A DNA stretch of 60,000 nt from Hydractinia symbiolongicarpus (taxonomy: Eukaryota; Cnidaria; Hydrozoa; Anthoathecata; Hydractiniidae): contig NC_079882.1 of the NCBI RefSeq assembly GCF_029227915.1, positions 20,343,001 through 20,403,000 of the forward strand, given 5' to 3'. This document shows positions 40,101 to 46,139 of the stretch, piece by piece (position 1 is the stretch's first letter; each line of letters opens with the position of its first letter). The translations under genes were made by a program, and so were the position numbers. The notes below the pieces were generated by a model, which was not told where the DNA came from, searched no databases, and was given only the letters and a program-made list of their open reading frames with translations.

Positions 40101-43100
40101 AGGCGATTTTGTTCTTCACTGTTGCTGTCAAAAGCCTTGCTCTCTTTAAACTATGTTCTGTAACATATATGTTATTAAAAGTTATGAAGGATGCCAGTAA
40201 GAAAGTAGCTTCGTACATGGTAAGAGCAGTCTTAGTGTTGCTATTGGGTCAGAGTGGTGGCCTAATAGTAGAGTTTATGTGCAGGCTTAATCCTCGATCT
40301 AGTCGTAATGGCAATGTTTTCAATACGTTCTGTTAAAAATCCGTATTTAATTTGGACTGTCAGCTTCCCTTTGTACAGTGTGATTTTTTTGTAACCTAAA
40401 TCTCAAATGCGCTAGTACCTCCTTCCGCAGGGCCTAATAGTAGTAGGTACTGTTCTGTGTCCTTAGTGGTAAAGCATAAAACGTTTGTCGTGGCAATTTA
40501 AAGGTTACGCAACACCACCTTATTGTTGATGGATATCTCGTAGAATATACACTGCCACTCCCCTTTCTCCTTCTCAAGCCAACGCAGCCTGTCACTTTTT
40601 TTGTTATTGTCGTGAAATTAATTTTTTATATTAGGTTTTCATCCTTATTCTTATTCTGGGAAGTTCACATGCGTGGTATCTTCTGTGTTTAACGCGCTCA
40701 GATATATACAAAAACTTTGGAGATGCTTTCAAATACGTGTGCTTTCATTTACCTCATATGCGTTTGACCACGCAAGATATTAATAGCGAACTTTCAAGTT
40801 TTTATATCTTGTTGAGCACTTTCACTTCTGTTTTGGTTTGGCTGGCGGTTAAAATGGTGAGCACGTTTTTTAACTTTTTTATCTTTGGTTGACTCACAAA
40901 TCGATATATCTTAAGACAACTGACAAATCGAGCGTACACCAAACGTCAATCCGACGTTTAGATTTTATCGCTTTCTGTGATGTTAACAATGTGATATTAT
41001 CAAGCTCGGAAATCACAAGCATGCTTTTCTGAAGTGTGTACACGACAAATCTGTTCAGTGTGAAACATTTGGAGATTCCAATTATTTTGATGTTTTGTTA
41101 TTATTTAAATATTTTATACTTTTTTAAAGCTTCTCGTAAATTTAATGTTTTATTTTGATATTTTATTTCTCAATAATTCTATAATTAATTTGATGTGTAA
41201 ATGTTTTATATTTATTCTTAAAATAAATAAATATAAAAAACTTTTGAGAGAGAGAATAAACGAATGTGTATTTTGATTTCAACTCAACCTCGCCATTATT
41301 TTTAGAGCTGCATCTTCTTTTTTGGACTTGTAACAAGACACAAGAAAAAATTGGCTGGCAAAAAAATCATAACAATCTCTTGGATGCTACGAAAGGGGTA
41401 AGGTCCACATTTCATCCAAAAAAGTTTGAAAATTACCAAAATTACTAATTGTACTTGCATTTTTACAATAATAGTCAGTGCCGTAACCACAATTTTAATA
41501 TTGGGAGGGGCGCAAATACAAAGAATTTCGCTTTATGTAGTGGCTACCCGAGGCGCCCCTATGGTAGAAAGAAGGCCCTTCAGACGTCAATGATCTCATG
41601 GTTCTATGTTAAAAATCACGGTGAATGTTTCGATGTATTTGCAATTTAGAAAACCTGCATTGTTTAATTGGCATCAAAATTTTAGATAAAAATTTCCATC
41701 AGAAACCAAAAGATTGAAAGAGATACATATTTACATTCCAAGACTACAATAATATAAAAAATGATCAGAACACTACAAATCTTAAGGGTGCTGGCACTTT
41801 TTAGAAAATTTACATCGCATTCGGACTTTTTAAAATGTGCTTCCCCCTTAAAAATTCAGTGATTTTTATAATTTATGGGAAGAATCCAAATATTCCTAAA
41901 TGACTTGCTCTCTTTTTAATAAACTCGTTTCCTACTTCATATAAATTCATGTCTCTTTCTTTCTTTCTTTCCCTTTTTTGGTAGGAATTATTTATCCGTT
42001 GCAGAATCGCAGATCGCCCTTCGCACACACTCCGGGATTCTATATTATAAATTAAGAATTTGCATAATACTTTTATAGTTTGATCTAATAGGGAATGTGG
42101 TAATCCCGCGACTTAAGTTTGCTATCCCACGATATGATTCTGGTGTCCCATGATATGAGCTCCTTGTTCCACAAGTTAAGTTTGTTGTCCCACGATTTGT
42201 GTCTGTGATCACGCAATTTGTGTTCGTTTTCCCACGAATTAAATCTGCGACATTTTCTTCCATACATGCATATGGTTTATTATTTTTAAGTTGGGTTCTT
42301 CTCGGCGGATTGCGCAGTTTAAAGAAATTTTGGAGAAAGAAAAGAAAAGCAAAACACAGCAAAATTCCAAAGGTAGACACAGGCTTGTTTAAAATATTAA
42401 AACGCTGATTGTATGTTTTGTTATGCCAAGATGATTTTATCTGATCGATTTTAATTTTTGCGGCTTGCATCTTAGAAGCACATTTTCGAGGAAATCGACT
42501 ACCAACTTGAAGAGATGTTATATCGTGTGAACAAACTCGTTGAACGGAATGATGACTGTTCGGATGACGAATTCGAAAAAAGCTGCATCGAATCTTCTTC
42601 ATATTTCACTGATGAACCTTCAACATCTGCTGGTGGTACAACAACAAACAACTCCTCACCTACACCCAATGTTAAGCAACCACTCAATACGTCACTTAGC
42701 CGAACTAAAAATTCTTTACAGCGAGATGAGCTAGTGAATCAGAACCGGCATGAAAAATCGGCCGAATCAGAAAAGGTTTTGTCTTTATCTCGAAACCAAG
42801 ATAAAAGCATTCTTCAACCAAAGCTATCAAATTTATACCCACTAAAACATCAGCCAAATATCTTAATGGATGAAAGAAATTCAAACGGGGTCACTTTTAA
42901 AAGATTTTCTTTAACAAGTATAATGGAATGCAGCACAAATAACACAACATTGAATTCTCCCGCTAAACAGATGCACCCAAAAATAGATGAGGGCCGTGAG
43001 TTCAGTCGTATCAAAATGGTACCACGCGAGAACAATGAAGATGATTATATTTCTAATATACGGAAAAGTTTAGAGCGACTTGAAACTTCCGTAAAAACCA

Positions 43101-43456
43101 TATCGCCTCAAGAATCTCAAAACAGATTGGAAGATATTAAGCATCAAGAAGAAATTTACCATGACTTGAAATTACACGGAGATTCGAAAACCGAAGAAGC
43201 GAAGCAGACACAACGCCCCTTGTCTTCTGTCAATGATAGTGGCGTGGACTCGTTTAACTCCAGCATAAACATGCTTTCTGGAAGTGATAACAAAGGTCAA
43301 TTTTATTTCGACAATCATTTAAAGTTTGAGTTGGGTCGATCTTTAAATCAAGTAAAAATGTCTGATGATAATTTGGAGTCGGGGAGAAGACAGGCGGAAA
43401 TATACAGAAAACTGAAAAAGATACACTCCACACGTTGCGATATTCCTGAAGAGTGA
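7051..43456 (+). CDS. Polycystin-1-like receptor/channel (whole gene, about 51 exons)
   Basis: Large membrane protein of the polycystin-1 family, expected at cilia or the plasma membrane as a receptor-like channel partner of polycystin-2. Following GT-AG sites in frame gives about 2,765 residues. Order: possible signal peptide, Ig-like/PKD repeats (about residues 235-520), REJ (about 590-1,000), GAIN/GPS (about 1,290-1,500), TM1 (about 1,500-1,525), PLAT (about 1,547-1,675), further TM helices, polycystin extracellular (TOP) domain (about 2,020-2,210), channel TMs (about 2,210-2,440), and a roughly 325-residue cytoplasmic tail. All joins from exon 2 onward keep frame. Exon 1 to exon 2 does not, so a small exon is missing or the start is wrong. 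No LRR, WSC or C-type lectin domain is seen at the N terminus, unlike vertebrate PKD1. Domain exons are listed in the following entries. Confidence 0.9.
7277..7900. mobile_element. MITE of about 620 bp in polycystin intron 1
   Basis: TACCTTATTCCATGAAATTA at the left is mirrored by TAATTTCATGGAATAAGGTA at the right, with further inverted match into ACGAAT. The interior repeats 'aaattaacg' motifs. No ORF. Confidence 0.75.
8848..8901 (-). repeat. SINE 3'-body fragment
   Basis: 'atggctagcctcacaaatat' and the following 30 bp nearly repeat 5,087-5,140, the 3' half of the tRNA-derived SINE. The tRNA-like head is absent, so this is a 5'-truncated copy. Confidence 0.6.
8924..9043. repeat. Short tandem repeat, unit of about 32 bp
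   Basis: Four imperfect units built on 'aactgtcaacaaagacagcttaaaaacac' occur in tandem. One unit has decayed to 'atgtcaaaaaagcagc'. Confidence 0.7.
10479..10515. repeat. 16-bp stem hairpin in intron 1
   Basis: CAGTCAAATAAAGGAT, a 5-nt loop CTATA, then ATCCTTTATTTGGCTG (one G-T pair). Stem and loop size equal those of the hairpin at 90-126, though the sequences differ. Confidence 0.6.
10634..12789 (+). CDS. Polycystin exons 2-4: N-terminal ectodomain with first PKD repeat
   Basis: Exons 10,634-11,421, 12,139-12,261 and 12,612-12,789. Exon 2 is the large N-terminal ectodomain exon, with many N-x-S/T sites. Its end (GVTFLWYFGN) plus exon 3 (FNLVIVAKN, NVST) form a PKD Ig-like fold: the W-x-FG core, then the 'V..A.N..S' strand typical of PKD repeats. 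Exon 4 begins the next β-sandwich (FSWSFK). Joins: exon 2 ends phase 1 and exon 3 completes GAT; exon 3 ends phase 1 and exon 4 completes AAT. Confidence 0.85.
11980..12075. repeat. AT-dinucleotide-rich low complexity
   Basis: About 90 bp of 'taattataaat' iterations lie in intron 2, just upstream of exon 3. Simple sequence with no coding content. Confidence 0.7.
13618..15883 (+). CDS. Polycystin exons 5-9: second PKD repeat and linker to REJ
   Basis: Exons 13,618-13,702; 13,995-14,191; 14,408-14,540; 15,190-15,276; 15,767-15,883. Exon 6 carries the clearest PKD motif (FTWNFGDGS, then HDYGGKCG), the canonical W-x-FGDG-S of PKD repeats. Exon 7 continues the repeat (LRAYNASVRASN), and exons 8-9 lead into REJ. 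Frames run 0, 0, 2, 0, 0 through this block without a stop. Confidence 0.88.
15335..15446 (+). mobile_element. Mini-Helitron-like element, best copy
   Basis: Starts TATAATGCTCGTATACGTCTG with a (GTCC)n run, and ends with the hairpin CCCGTGGA...TCCACGGG followed by CTAACGACTAG. It is the best-preserved example of the family in the window, inserted in a polycystin intron. Confidence 0.7.
15932..16472. mobile_element. MITE of about 540 bp with TA-flanked, pogo/Tigger-like ends
   Basis: The left end TACAGTAGACGTCCGTTAA and right end TTAACAGACGTTTACTGTA are inverted repeats that extend through 'ttcgaa'. TA at both edges and the CAGTAGACxxxCGTTAATTCGAA style are typical of Tc1/mariner-pogo derivatives. 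The interior repeats 'gttcgaattaacg'. No transposase. Confidence 0.75.
16520..19141 (+). CDS. Polycystin exons 10-12: REJ (receptor for egg jelly) region
   Basis: Exons 16,520-16,704; 18,033-18,245; 18,346-19,141. Exon 10 has the REJ opening pattern (ILSGGVRYI, then LDGSKSFDID). Exon 11 continues with SYKWDC and the 'ILFVLTVSKE' strand, again REJ-like. Exon 12 is unusually long (796 nt) and Cys-rich (IECNSCRG, VCLNCDGD). Its acceptor is the AG at 18,344-18,345; the earlier AG at 18,310-18,311 would hit a stop. REJ modules form part of the ectodomain upstream of the GAIN/GPS. Confidence 0.87.
16819..17940. pseudogene. Broken retroelement coding fragment, internally inverted
   Basis: The + strand at 16,819-17,489 (NTRHHPIIIDSVD, FKNRLRARYISRE, PPKKKSF) and the - strand at 17,937-17,495 (SPELETFLSNVEKSLFEDT, RFQDKGNQFVIVDKETD, WYRIGEISNEWKDFV) read, from memory of cnidarian repeat proteins, as consecutive parts of one polyprotein upstream of a reverse transcriptase. 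They now lie on opposite strands, implying inversion of about 450 bp. Frameshifts near 17,215-17,270 and 17,755-17,830 confirm decay. The family (Penelope-like or other) is unsettled. It lies wholly in the polycystin exon 10-11 intron. Confidence 0.5.
19452..22814 (+). CDS. Polycystin exons 13-20: REJ C-terminal part and GAIN lead-in
   Basis: Exons 19,452-19,611; 19,700-19,802; 20,699-20,794; 21,195-21,267; 21,472-21,549; 22,167-22,321; 22,456-22,513; 22,599-22,814. Each acceptor was chosen as the only nearby AG that keeps frame: for exon 14 the AG at 19,698-19,699 gives VYVRVTVENSLGS, while the AG at 19,650-19,651 runs into a stop. The block is mostly α-helical in style (VPEECMEKVIRVTRR; MLANWMKLLSW), as expected for the helical part of a GAIN domain, then turns to β-like sequence in exon 20. 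Confidence 0.82.
19841..20200. mobile_element. 360-bp MITE with AAAGTTTCTTA repeats
   Basis: Perfect 14-bp ends TTATAAGAAACCTG / CAGGTTTCTTATAA flank several internal copies of 'aaaagtttctta'. Related but more decayed 'taagaac' sequence is seen at 37,705-37,800. Confidence 0.65.
20822..21133. mobile_element. 312-bp foldback MITE (TTTCGCGAG family)
   Basis: TTGGAGAAACTTTCGCGAG is mirrored exactly by CTCGCGAAAGTTTCTCCAA. Internal 'gaaactttcgcga' copies alternate in both directions. It sits in the intron before exon 16 and partly explains the open frame at 21,049-21,570. Confidence 0.8.
21612..21961. mobile_element. Possible MITE with poly-C and poly-G tracts
   Basis: TTACTGTAAATCCTTGATTAA at the left is imperfectly mirrored by 'aatcgaggattgttaca' at the right. 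A C-run near 21,641 and a 21-base G-run at 21,754-21,774 lie inside. The end style resembles pogo-type repeats, but mismatches make this tentative. Confidence 0.45.
21967..22083 (-). mobile_element. Mini-Helitron-like element, copy D
   Basis: On the minus strand it starts TATAATAGCCGTGTTCTGTC and ends with a degenerate hairpin (CCGTGGATTTTTCTACG) plus ATTTAACAACTAG, matching copy B at 3,324-3,442 at both ends. Confidence 0.6.
22960..25720 (+). CDS. Polycystin exons 21-25: GAIN domain and degenerate GPS
   Basis: Exons 22,960-23,204; 23,750-23,841; 24,078-24,127; 24,583-24,713; 25,643-25,720. The last two form the GPS: an upstream W (QPWFNY), a paired Cys (CEVTAL) and the terminal VCRC joined across the intron. 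In autoproteolytic GPS sites the terminal Cys pair is followed by x-H-L-(S/T). Here VCRC is followed by QGSALVSGYM, so the cleavage tripeptide is missing and the receptor is predicted not to self-cleave. Frames are kept at all joins. Confidence 0.82.
23371..23439 (-). mobile_element. tRNA-like SINE head
   Basis: On the minus strand GGCGTAATGGCTCATTTGG resembles a tRNA 5' end with an A box (TGGCTCATTTGG), followed about 35 nt later by a B-box-like GGTTCGGAC. The anticodon arm does not fold well. A SINE remnant is more likely than a tRNA gene, and it lies within a polycystin intron. Confidence 0.5.
24850..25530. repeat. Minisatellite of about 680 bp, 27-31 bp units
   Basis: More than 20 variable units built around 'tgtgtatgcatttgagaatg' plus 'tcaccttct', with or without a 'ttc' insert. 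It fills most of the intron between the two GPS exons. The Cys/Met/His-rich frames seen here are repeat shadows. Confidence 0.9.
25841..25987 (+). CDS. Polycystin exon 26: first transmembrane segment
   Basis: Encodes MFGSMVPVFSVCAAFFIYLL and then LVLWYWD, a hydrophobic span directly after the GPS. This is TM1 of the 11-TM polycystin-1 layout. It is followed by a short cytoplasmic linker leading into PLAT. It enters at phase 2 and leaves at phase 2. Confidence 0.88.
26120..27120. other. Intron between exons 26 and 27: repeat remnants only
   Basis: Related phrases 'aagcaactcggttgctaag' (26,178) and 'gtggggttgctta' (26,770), with copies of 'agccctgaa', suggest one decayed MITE spanning about 26,175-26,785. 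No exon or RNA gene is seen. Confidence 0.35.
27144..34001 (+). CDS. Polycystin exons 27-30: PLAT/LH2 domain split by a 6.1-kb intron
   Basis: Exons 27,144-27,198; 27,292-27,398; 33,498-33,617; 33,902-34,001. The sequence YNILIETG, then GAGTSARVCAVMHG, begins a PLAT β-sandwich. IWLNNQG, then SPDWYIKQIIVKD, is its signature second half (the 'W..N.G.SP.WY' pattern). PLAT is the cytoplasmic lipid- and protein-binding domain after TM1 in polycystin-1. The exon 28-29 intron (27,399-33,497) holds the nested transposons; both flanking exons splice in frame (AG|T). Confidence 0.92.
27495..27630 (-). mobile_element. tRNA-like SINE remnant
   Basis: On the minus strand AGCGGCGCATCGGTAGCGTG has an A-box-like GCATCGGTAGCG, and GTTTAAACCCCCACTCC about 40 nt later is a decayed B box. 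A body follows toward 27,495. Confidence 0.4.
28581..30542 (-). CDS. FEN/XPG-like nuclease-fold protein of the inner TIR element
   Basis: Two exons on the minus strand, 30,542-29,258 and 29,125-28,581. The 132-bp intron has GT..AG ends (CAG|GTTGAA...TTTATAG|GATGC), and splicing restores HALTGCDTTS. Residues in order: AIDFMGYARKL, EEADDRIMYH, SPDTDVFVC, LTGCDTTSKIGTKTAAL. These match the acidic-motif order of FEN1/XPG nucleases (D..., EAEA-like, DxD, L.GCDY..GxGxKxA). The C terminus has 10 Cys in the last 40 or so residues, a likely Zn-binding tail. About 610 residues. Upstream, 30,768-30,547 is open in another frame with a CIICQK motif; a 1-nt shift would join it. Whether the protein mobilises the element is unknown. 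Confidence 0.7.
30547..30768 (-). CDS. N-terminal segment of the nuclease ORF, +1 shifted
   Basis: Opens with ATG, is Lys/Ser-rich with CIICQKK (a Zn-knuckle half), and ends at a TAA a few bases before the main frame opens. Only a 1-nt difference separates the two frames (around 30,546-30,555) and there is no room for an intron. It is either a recent frameshift in this copy or a separate short leader ORF. Confidence 0.45.
   Translation of the reverse strand: MTSVESPTKLHAPSCTKEDSKKSTKDLTKCIICQKKQDNKGNKKLTSTENGRNAIFNCSKSLNDDLLKGIPLS
31535..31848 (-). pseudogene. MADF-domain protein of the Harbinger element (decayed)
   Basis: The minus strand from the ATG at 31,848 gives an acidic start (SDSEDDIYQPGE). 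After stops and a frame interruption comes IDMLEGSPC-stop-WDLQHPDYQ, then IAYSEIATALE. This is the MADF pattern: 'L...PCLWD..HPDY' followed by 'W..IA..L'. A TGA replaces the Leu before WD. MADF/Myb-like proteins are the usual second gene of PIF/Harbinger elements. Confidence 0.65.
31968..32600 (-). pseudogene. HARBI1-like transposase, 5' part (decayed)
   Basis: After an ATG at about 32,590 with an early frameshift, the frame at 32,432-31,968 reads MFRMDVEDFEFVL, GTRPIEADKRLALTLRYLA and FKSLSFQYCIS. This is the N-terminal helix-turn-helix region of Harbinger (HARBI1/DDE_Tnp_4) transposases. The DDE catalytic part is missing, so the element cannot move by itself. Confidence 0.7.
34091..36131 (+). 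CDS. Polycystin exons 31-36: TM2-TM4 and cytoplasmic loop
   Basis: Exons 34,091-34,174; 34,784-34,861; 34,957-35,170; 35,263-35,330; 35,891-35,945; 36,026-36,131. Exon 32 has TM2 (IVLYFVTAIVLF), exon 33 TM3 (VILVAFFIVCTQLPLLLVL) followed by a very basic loop (RKSKQHRRRGIKR), and exon 36 TM4 (VASIATFLIIILGMLYIWW). Exon 35 was recovered because exon 34 (phase 0) cannot join exon 36 (needs phase 1); the 55-nt exon NLAVTSESEK... supplies the missing base. Confidence 0.85.
35540..35830. repeat. Minisatellite of about 290 bp, 28-bp unit
   Basis: About 10 units of 'cgttcgtattgatgcatagcgctcaggg' lie in tandem in the exon 34-35 intron. Confidence 0.9.
36552..38278 (+). CDS. Polycystin exons 37-40: TM5, basic loop and TM6
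   Basis: Exons 36,552-36,636; 36,717-36,848; 37,522-37,640; 38,183-38,278. Exon 37 encodes a hydrophobic segment (MAISFDIFVVSPVV). Exon 39 is strongly basic (KKKKNKLGKKLKLKKVVK), a cytoplasmic loop. Exon 40 opens TM6 (VILGVGLLVMCGVII), which leads into the extracellular polycystin domain. Confidence 0.86.
36890..37075. repeat. (GTT)n / (ATT)n microsatellite
   Basis: About 180 bp of almost pure 'gttgttattgttgttg' follow exon 38. The Val/Cys-rich open frame over it is an artefact of the repeat. Confidence 0.95.
38433..39341 (+). CDS. Polycystin exons 41-44: extracellular polycystin (TOP-like) domain
   Basis: Exons 38,433-38,559; 38,643-38,737; 38,826-38,945; 39,221-39,341. Position and content (FWSWSEAILPNF, LRTIGVVLMDRRI, VYANFTNTTEKTC) match the extracellular loop between TM6 and TM7 that forms the TOP/polycystin domain of the PKD family. 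It is divergent from vertebrate sequences. For exon 44 the AG at 39,219-39,220 keeps frame; the AG at 39,139-39,140 leads to a stop. Confidence 0.83.
39461..40856 (+). CDS. Polycystin exons 45-48: channel transmembrane core
   Basis: Exons 39,461-39,562; 39,828-39,986; 40,085-40,219; 40,635-40,856. Hydrophobic segments: ALLGLLLWIMIFDIY, TVLLICGTIVSLSSILEF, AILFFTVAVKSLALF, VFILILILGSSHAWYLL and YILLSTFTSVLVWLAV. They correspond to the later TM helices of the polycystin channel module, separated by soluble loops. All joins are phase 0. Confidence 0.87.
39590..39826. repeat. 39-bp tandem repeat abutting a splice acceptor
   Basis: About five units of 'cttacctgcaaatttacccgcattactaccattttgt' run through the exon 45-46 intron. 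The last unit's 'ccattttgttttag' is the pyrimidine tract and AG of the exon 46 acceptor. The unit length is divisible by 3, so a long open frame spans the intron, but it is not in the polycystin frame. Confidence 0.85.
41306..43456 (+). CDS. Polycystin exons 49-51: C-terminal cytoplasmic tail and stop
   Basis: Exons 41,306-41,397; 42,291-42,372; 42,476-43,456 (TGA). Exons 49-50 give a basic juxtamembrane stretch (TRHKKKLAGKK; WRKKRKAKHSK). The last exon opens with a coiled-coil-like segment (FEEIDYQLEEMLYRVNKLV) comparable to the C-terminal coiled coil that pairs PKD1 with PKD2. A low-complexity Ser/Asn/Glu-rich tail of about 300 residues follows. No EF hand is seen. Confidence 0.85.
42095..42250. 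repeat. Degenerate tandem repeat, about 22-24 bp units
   Basis: Six or so units of 'gttgtcccacgatttgtgtct' type lie in the intron before exon 50. The antisense frame shows matching repeats of NxSRG or TNRGT type that are not a gene. Confidence 0.7.
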
Positions 43457-44219
43457 TGGATTTTTTGTTTGCTGTAATCTTTTTTTTTTGTTTCGGTTGC
43501 GGAAAAAAAATCATTACGTAAACGGAGGTAACTACATTTAACTGGTGGCTATTAGATTTAAAATTTTGTATTCGTCATTAGGATAAAACCCGTTCATTTT
43601 TTATTACAAGCTCTTATACGCAATCTGTCTAAAGTGTAAATGTTTCAACAGACATAATCTAAGGTAAACATATTCGCAGTCGTAGAAGTTCTAAAGTAGA
43701 AAAAACTCTACTGACCAGGCATTTTTTTGCACCGATAGCTATTCGCTATATAGACACATTTCACTTTACAAAAACTTCAAGATATTCTGAGTATTCAGGT
43801 ACAAAGTCAGAAATATATTTTATATATAGCAGAGATAATGTTTTAATATATTACGAAATTATAAATTTTTAAGAGAATTGTTGTGAAGTGTACTGCCGAA
43901 TTTTAAGGTGACAACACTCGATTTTGTTATCTTCTAAAGTAGTGCTTAGATTTCCAACGGAATATATTTTTATGTACGAAGTTTTTTTAATCAGAATTCA
44001 AATGTATAAAGATGGAAAGTTTTTATTAAACACTTTGTTAAACATTTTCTCGGTTTTTTTTGTTAGCATACATGAAGAAAACAGTCTGTCATACAGAGCT
44101 GAATAATGGTGTAATGCACAGACTCTTTTTGAGTTCAACGGTCTATTTGGGTGATCTGATACACGAAGGGTGGGCTAAAGCATATGCGTGCGAACCTACA
44201 TGCAGGCAGCTAATTTAAT
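43457..44219. other. 3' flank of polycystin
   Basis: Probable 3' UTR and spacer. No canonical AATAAA stands out in the first few hundred bases after the stop, so the 3' end of the transcript cannot be placed. No further gene seen. Confidence 0.5.
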
Positions 44220-45165
44220 TTTACGTCCATTCAGAGGGGGCACTTATTTAAGTGGGGCGCTAATTCAAGCCGGGGCGCTAATAAAAAAATTAATATAAAG
44301 TATAATATCTCTTTAATATTTTTGAAAGAAAAACAAAATACAACAATGGCTTAACTACTATGTCTGCGTCTCCTTCTTTATCCTAGTTAACTAAAAGGAA
44401 AAAAGGAATCTCTTCTTCACTCTCCCCTTCGATAACAGTAAATGGGTTCTTTAAGGTTAATAGCTGATTTTTCAGTGCGGGAAACCCTTTCTGACATGGC
44501 CAGCTTTAAAGCAATGAATGGTATCATCTTCGCTCCCGTCAACCAAAATGTTCAAAGCGAACGCCTTAAAAGATTTAGAAATAAGTTCTGGCGTCAATTC
44601 TTCCCATGCTTTCAGTATCCATTTGACAATAACTTGACGTGGTGGCGATTATAAGTTTCCTGCATCTGTGAGGTTGCTTATACCGTCTGTTGATAACCAT
44701 TCATCATATTCTTTCAAACCTTTAGCTTTGAATGGTTTATTCCACGACACGTCAGGAACTTGGATGTATTTCGTACATCCTCCCGGAACAAGCAGACTTT
44801 CAATCCTCCATAAGGCACTCGTAGTTGTCCCAAGCAAGCAGTCCGAATTGAAAAATAAAATAAATACAATCTTCTTACTATCGAAAGCATTACGGCACGC
44901 GTTTGTAAATTTCCGTATTTTAGAAAACAAAACAAATCTAACTAAAGATATACGTCTTCTTCTACCGTAATTCCTGTAATAAACACCCTTTCCTTTCAAT
45001 GCCTCCCTGTAATAAAAGTTCCTTTATTAAAAATTAGATTTAGGCATCTGAGTGACCGTTTTGCACATCATACATTGCAAAATTTCAAATTAGCGCCCCT
45101 TTCCAGATATTAAGGGGGCGCTAATTTAAGCCGGGCGCTAATTCAAATAATTACGGTAAGTTGCG
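44220..45165 (-). mobile_element. Degenerate pogo-type transposon
   Basis: 'gtggggcgctaattcaagccgg' at the left and 'gggggcgctaatttaagccgg' at the right are subterminal repeats bracketing a decayed transposase on the minus strand. 'GGGGCGCTAATT' ends are typical of pogo/Tigger repeats. Exact termini are not resolved. Confidence 0.6.
44440..44999 (-). pseudogene. pogo/CENP-B-like transposase, C-terminal fragment (DDE_1)
   Basis: On the minus strand SLLVPGGCTKYIQVPDVSWN, then KPFKAKGLKEYDEWL, followed (after a frame change near 44,650) by VKWILKAWEELTPELISKSF and VDGSEDDTIHC. This order is the C-terminal half of pogo/Tigger DDE_1 transposases ('PGGCT...PDVSWNKPFK', then the 'W...AW..I....I..SFK.CG' helix, then 'DGSEDD'). 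The N-terminal DNA-binding and first catalytic residues are absent or unreadable. Confidence 0.75.
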
Positions 45166-45548
45166 AAAAGTAACTTTGAGCCTGCTAAGCTTTTAAAATC
45201 GTGTTAATGTAAGTCTATTTTAAAAAGTAAACATGAAAAAGATCATTAATTCTTTGTGTGGTATCAATTTTCGTCTTCCATTATAGCCATGCAAACAAAA
45301 CTTTTAGTTATATTAGAACATAATTGAATGTTGAAGGGAAAGAGAATCTCAAATTCAAGCAGTTTAAAACTTGTTTCTTTATAATATATAGCCCAAAATT
45401 TTTTTGGAAAACTTGGCAATGTTTGCTTATAAAGTCATCTGTTAATTTTTTATCTATTTTTAAGGCAGCTTTTGTTATTAGCAATTAAAAAATATTTTTG
45501 AACAATTATTATCCGGTTTCAGTTGGCTTTGGGTTCACATAGCGATGT

Positions 45549-45556
45549 TATAAAAG
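45549..45556 (+). promoter_or_regulatory. TATA box of the orphan gene
   Basis: TATAAAAG lies 73 bp upstream of the ATG at 45,629, leaving room for a start site about 30 bp downstream and a 5' leader of about 45 nt. Confidence 0.6.
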
Positions 45557-45628
45557 ATGTGTCATCATAGAAGAGTTTTTAGAGTGTGAAAAGATTTTTT
45601 TTTACTTCTCAAGTGTTTGTTTACAATT

Positions 45629-46081
45629 ATGATTCATCTACTTCAAGAAATCGGAGAAAACAACAAAATTTCGGGAGATAAGTATCGCAAGCGGTGTGGT
45701 GCGAGTGTTGATTCTTCAGGTAACATTGTTTATCCAGCCATGCATCGAAAAGATGTTGGGAGAATCGTCTTAAAATATAGCGTATACAAAACAGGCTCAA
45801 CCGACCGCTATTATTATGAAACTTCAAAAGACTTCAACAAAGCTTTAAAGAAGTACAACGAGGCTAGTCAAAAGACTGGCAAAAAATGCCACTATAGTAG
45901 TTGTGGACTCGCAAATACTCGCGTTCGATTTTGCTCAAAATGTTTTGACGTTGGAAAGAATGAAAATGTAGACACATATTTTATTGATCGTCTTGAAAAA
46001 GCTTCAAAAAGAACAATTTTATGTTATGGGTGCATAGGAAGTATTATTCGGGCTGCTAACGAGTCAGTTTCTAAAACATGA
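45629..46081 (+). CDS. Intronless orphan Cys-rich protein (150 residues)
   Basis: ATG at 45,629 (the first in-frame one) to TGA. The protein is basic and has paired Cys clusters in the second half: KKCHYSSCG, RFCSKCF and LCYGCIG, the layout of a Zn ribbon or treble-clef with a third CxxC. There are no membrane segments. It carries its own TATA box and an AATAAA at 46,134-46,139, just 50 bp after the stop. I do not recognise the family. Its compact promoter-to-poly(A) layout argues for a real expressed gene, possibly a retrocopy or a captured transposon gene, since the rest of the window is intron-rich. Confidence 0.65.
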   Translation: MIHLLQEIGENNKISGDKYRKRCGASVDSSGNIVYPAMHRKDVGRIVLKYSVYKTGSTDRYYYETSKDFNKALKKYNEASQKTGKKCHYSSCGLANTRVRFCSKCFDVGKNENVDTYFIDRLEKASKRTILCYGCIGSIIRAANESVSKT

Positions 46082-46133
46082 TCGTAGTATGGATGTATAT
46101 ATTCACTATATTTCAAGCTTTAAAATGTAAATG

Positions 46134-46139
46134 AATAAA
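46134..46139 (+). terminator. Poly(A) signal AATAAA
   Basis: Canonical hexamer 53 bp after the orphan gene's stop codon. Confidence 0.65.

Noticed and set aside
41978-42054. Alternative polycystin exon after 41,397
   Set aside because: An acceptor at 'ttggtag' keeps phase but reaches a stop after about 30 codons. The exon at 42,291 joins both neighbours in frame, so I prefer that; an alternative short tail is not excluded.
42515-43456. Separate small gene with its own ATG
   Set aside because: An in-frame acceptor at 42,476 joins it to upstream polycystin exons and the frame is open across the join.
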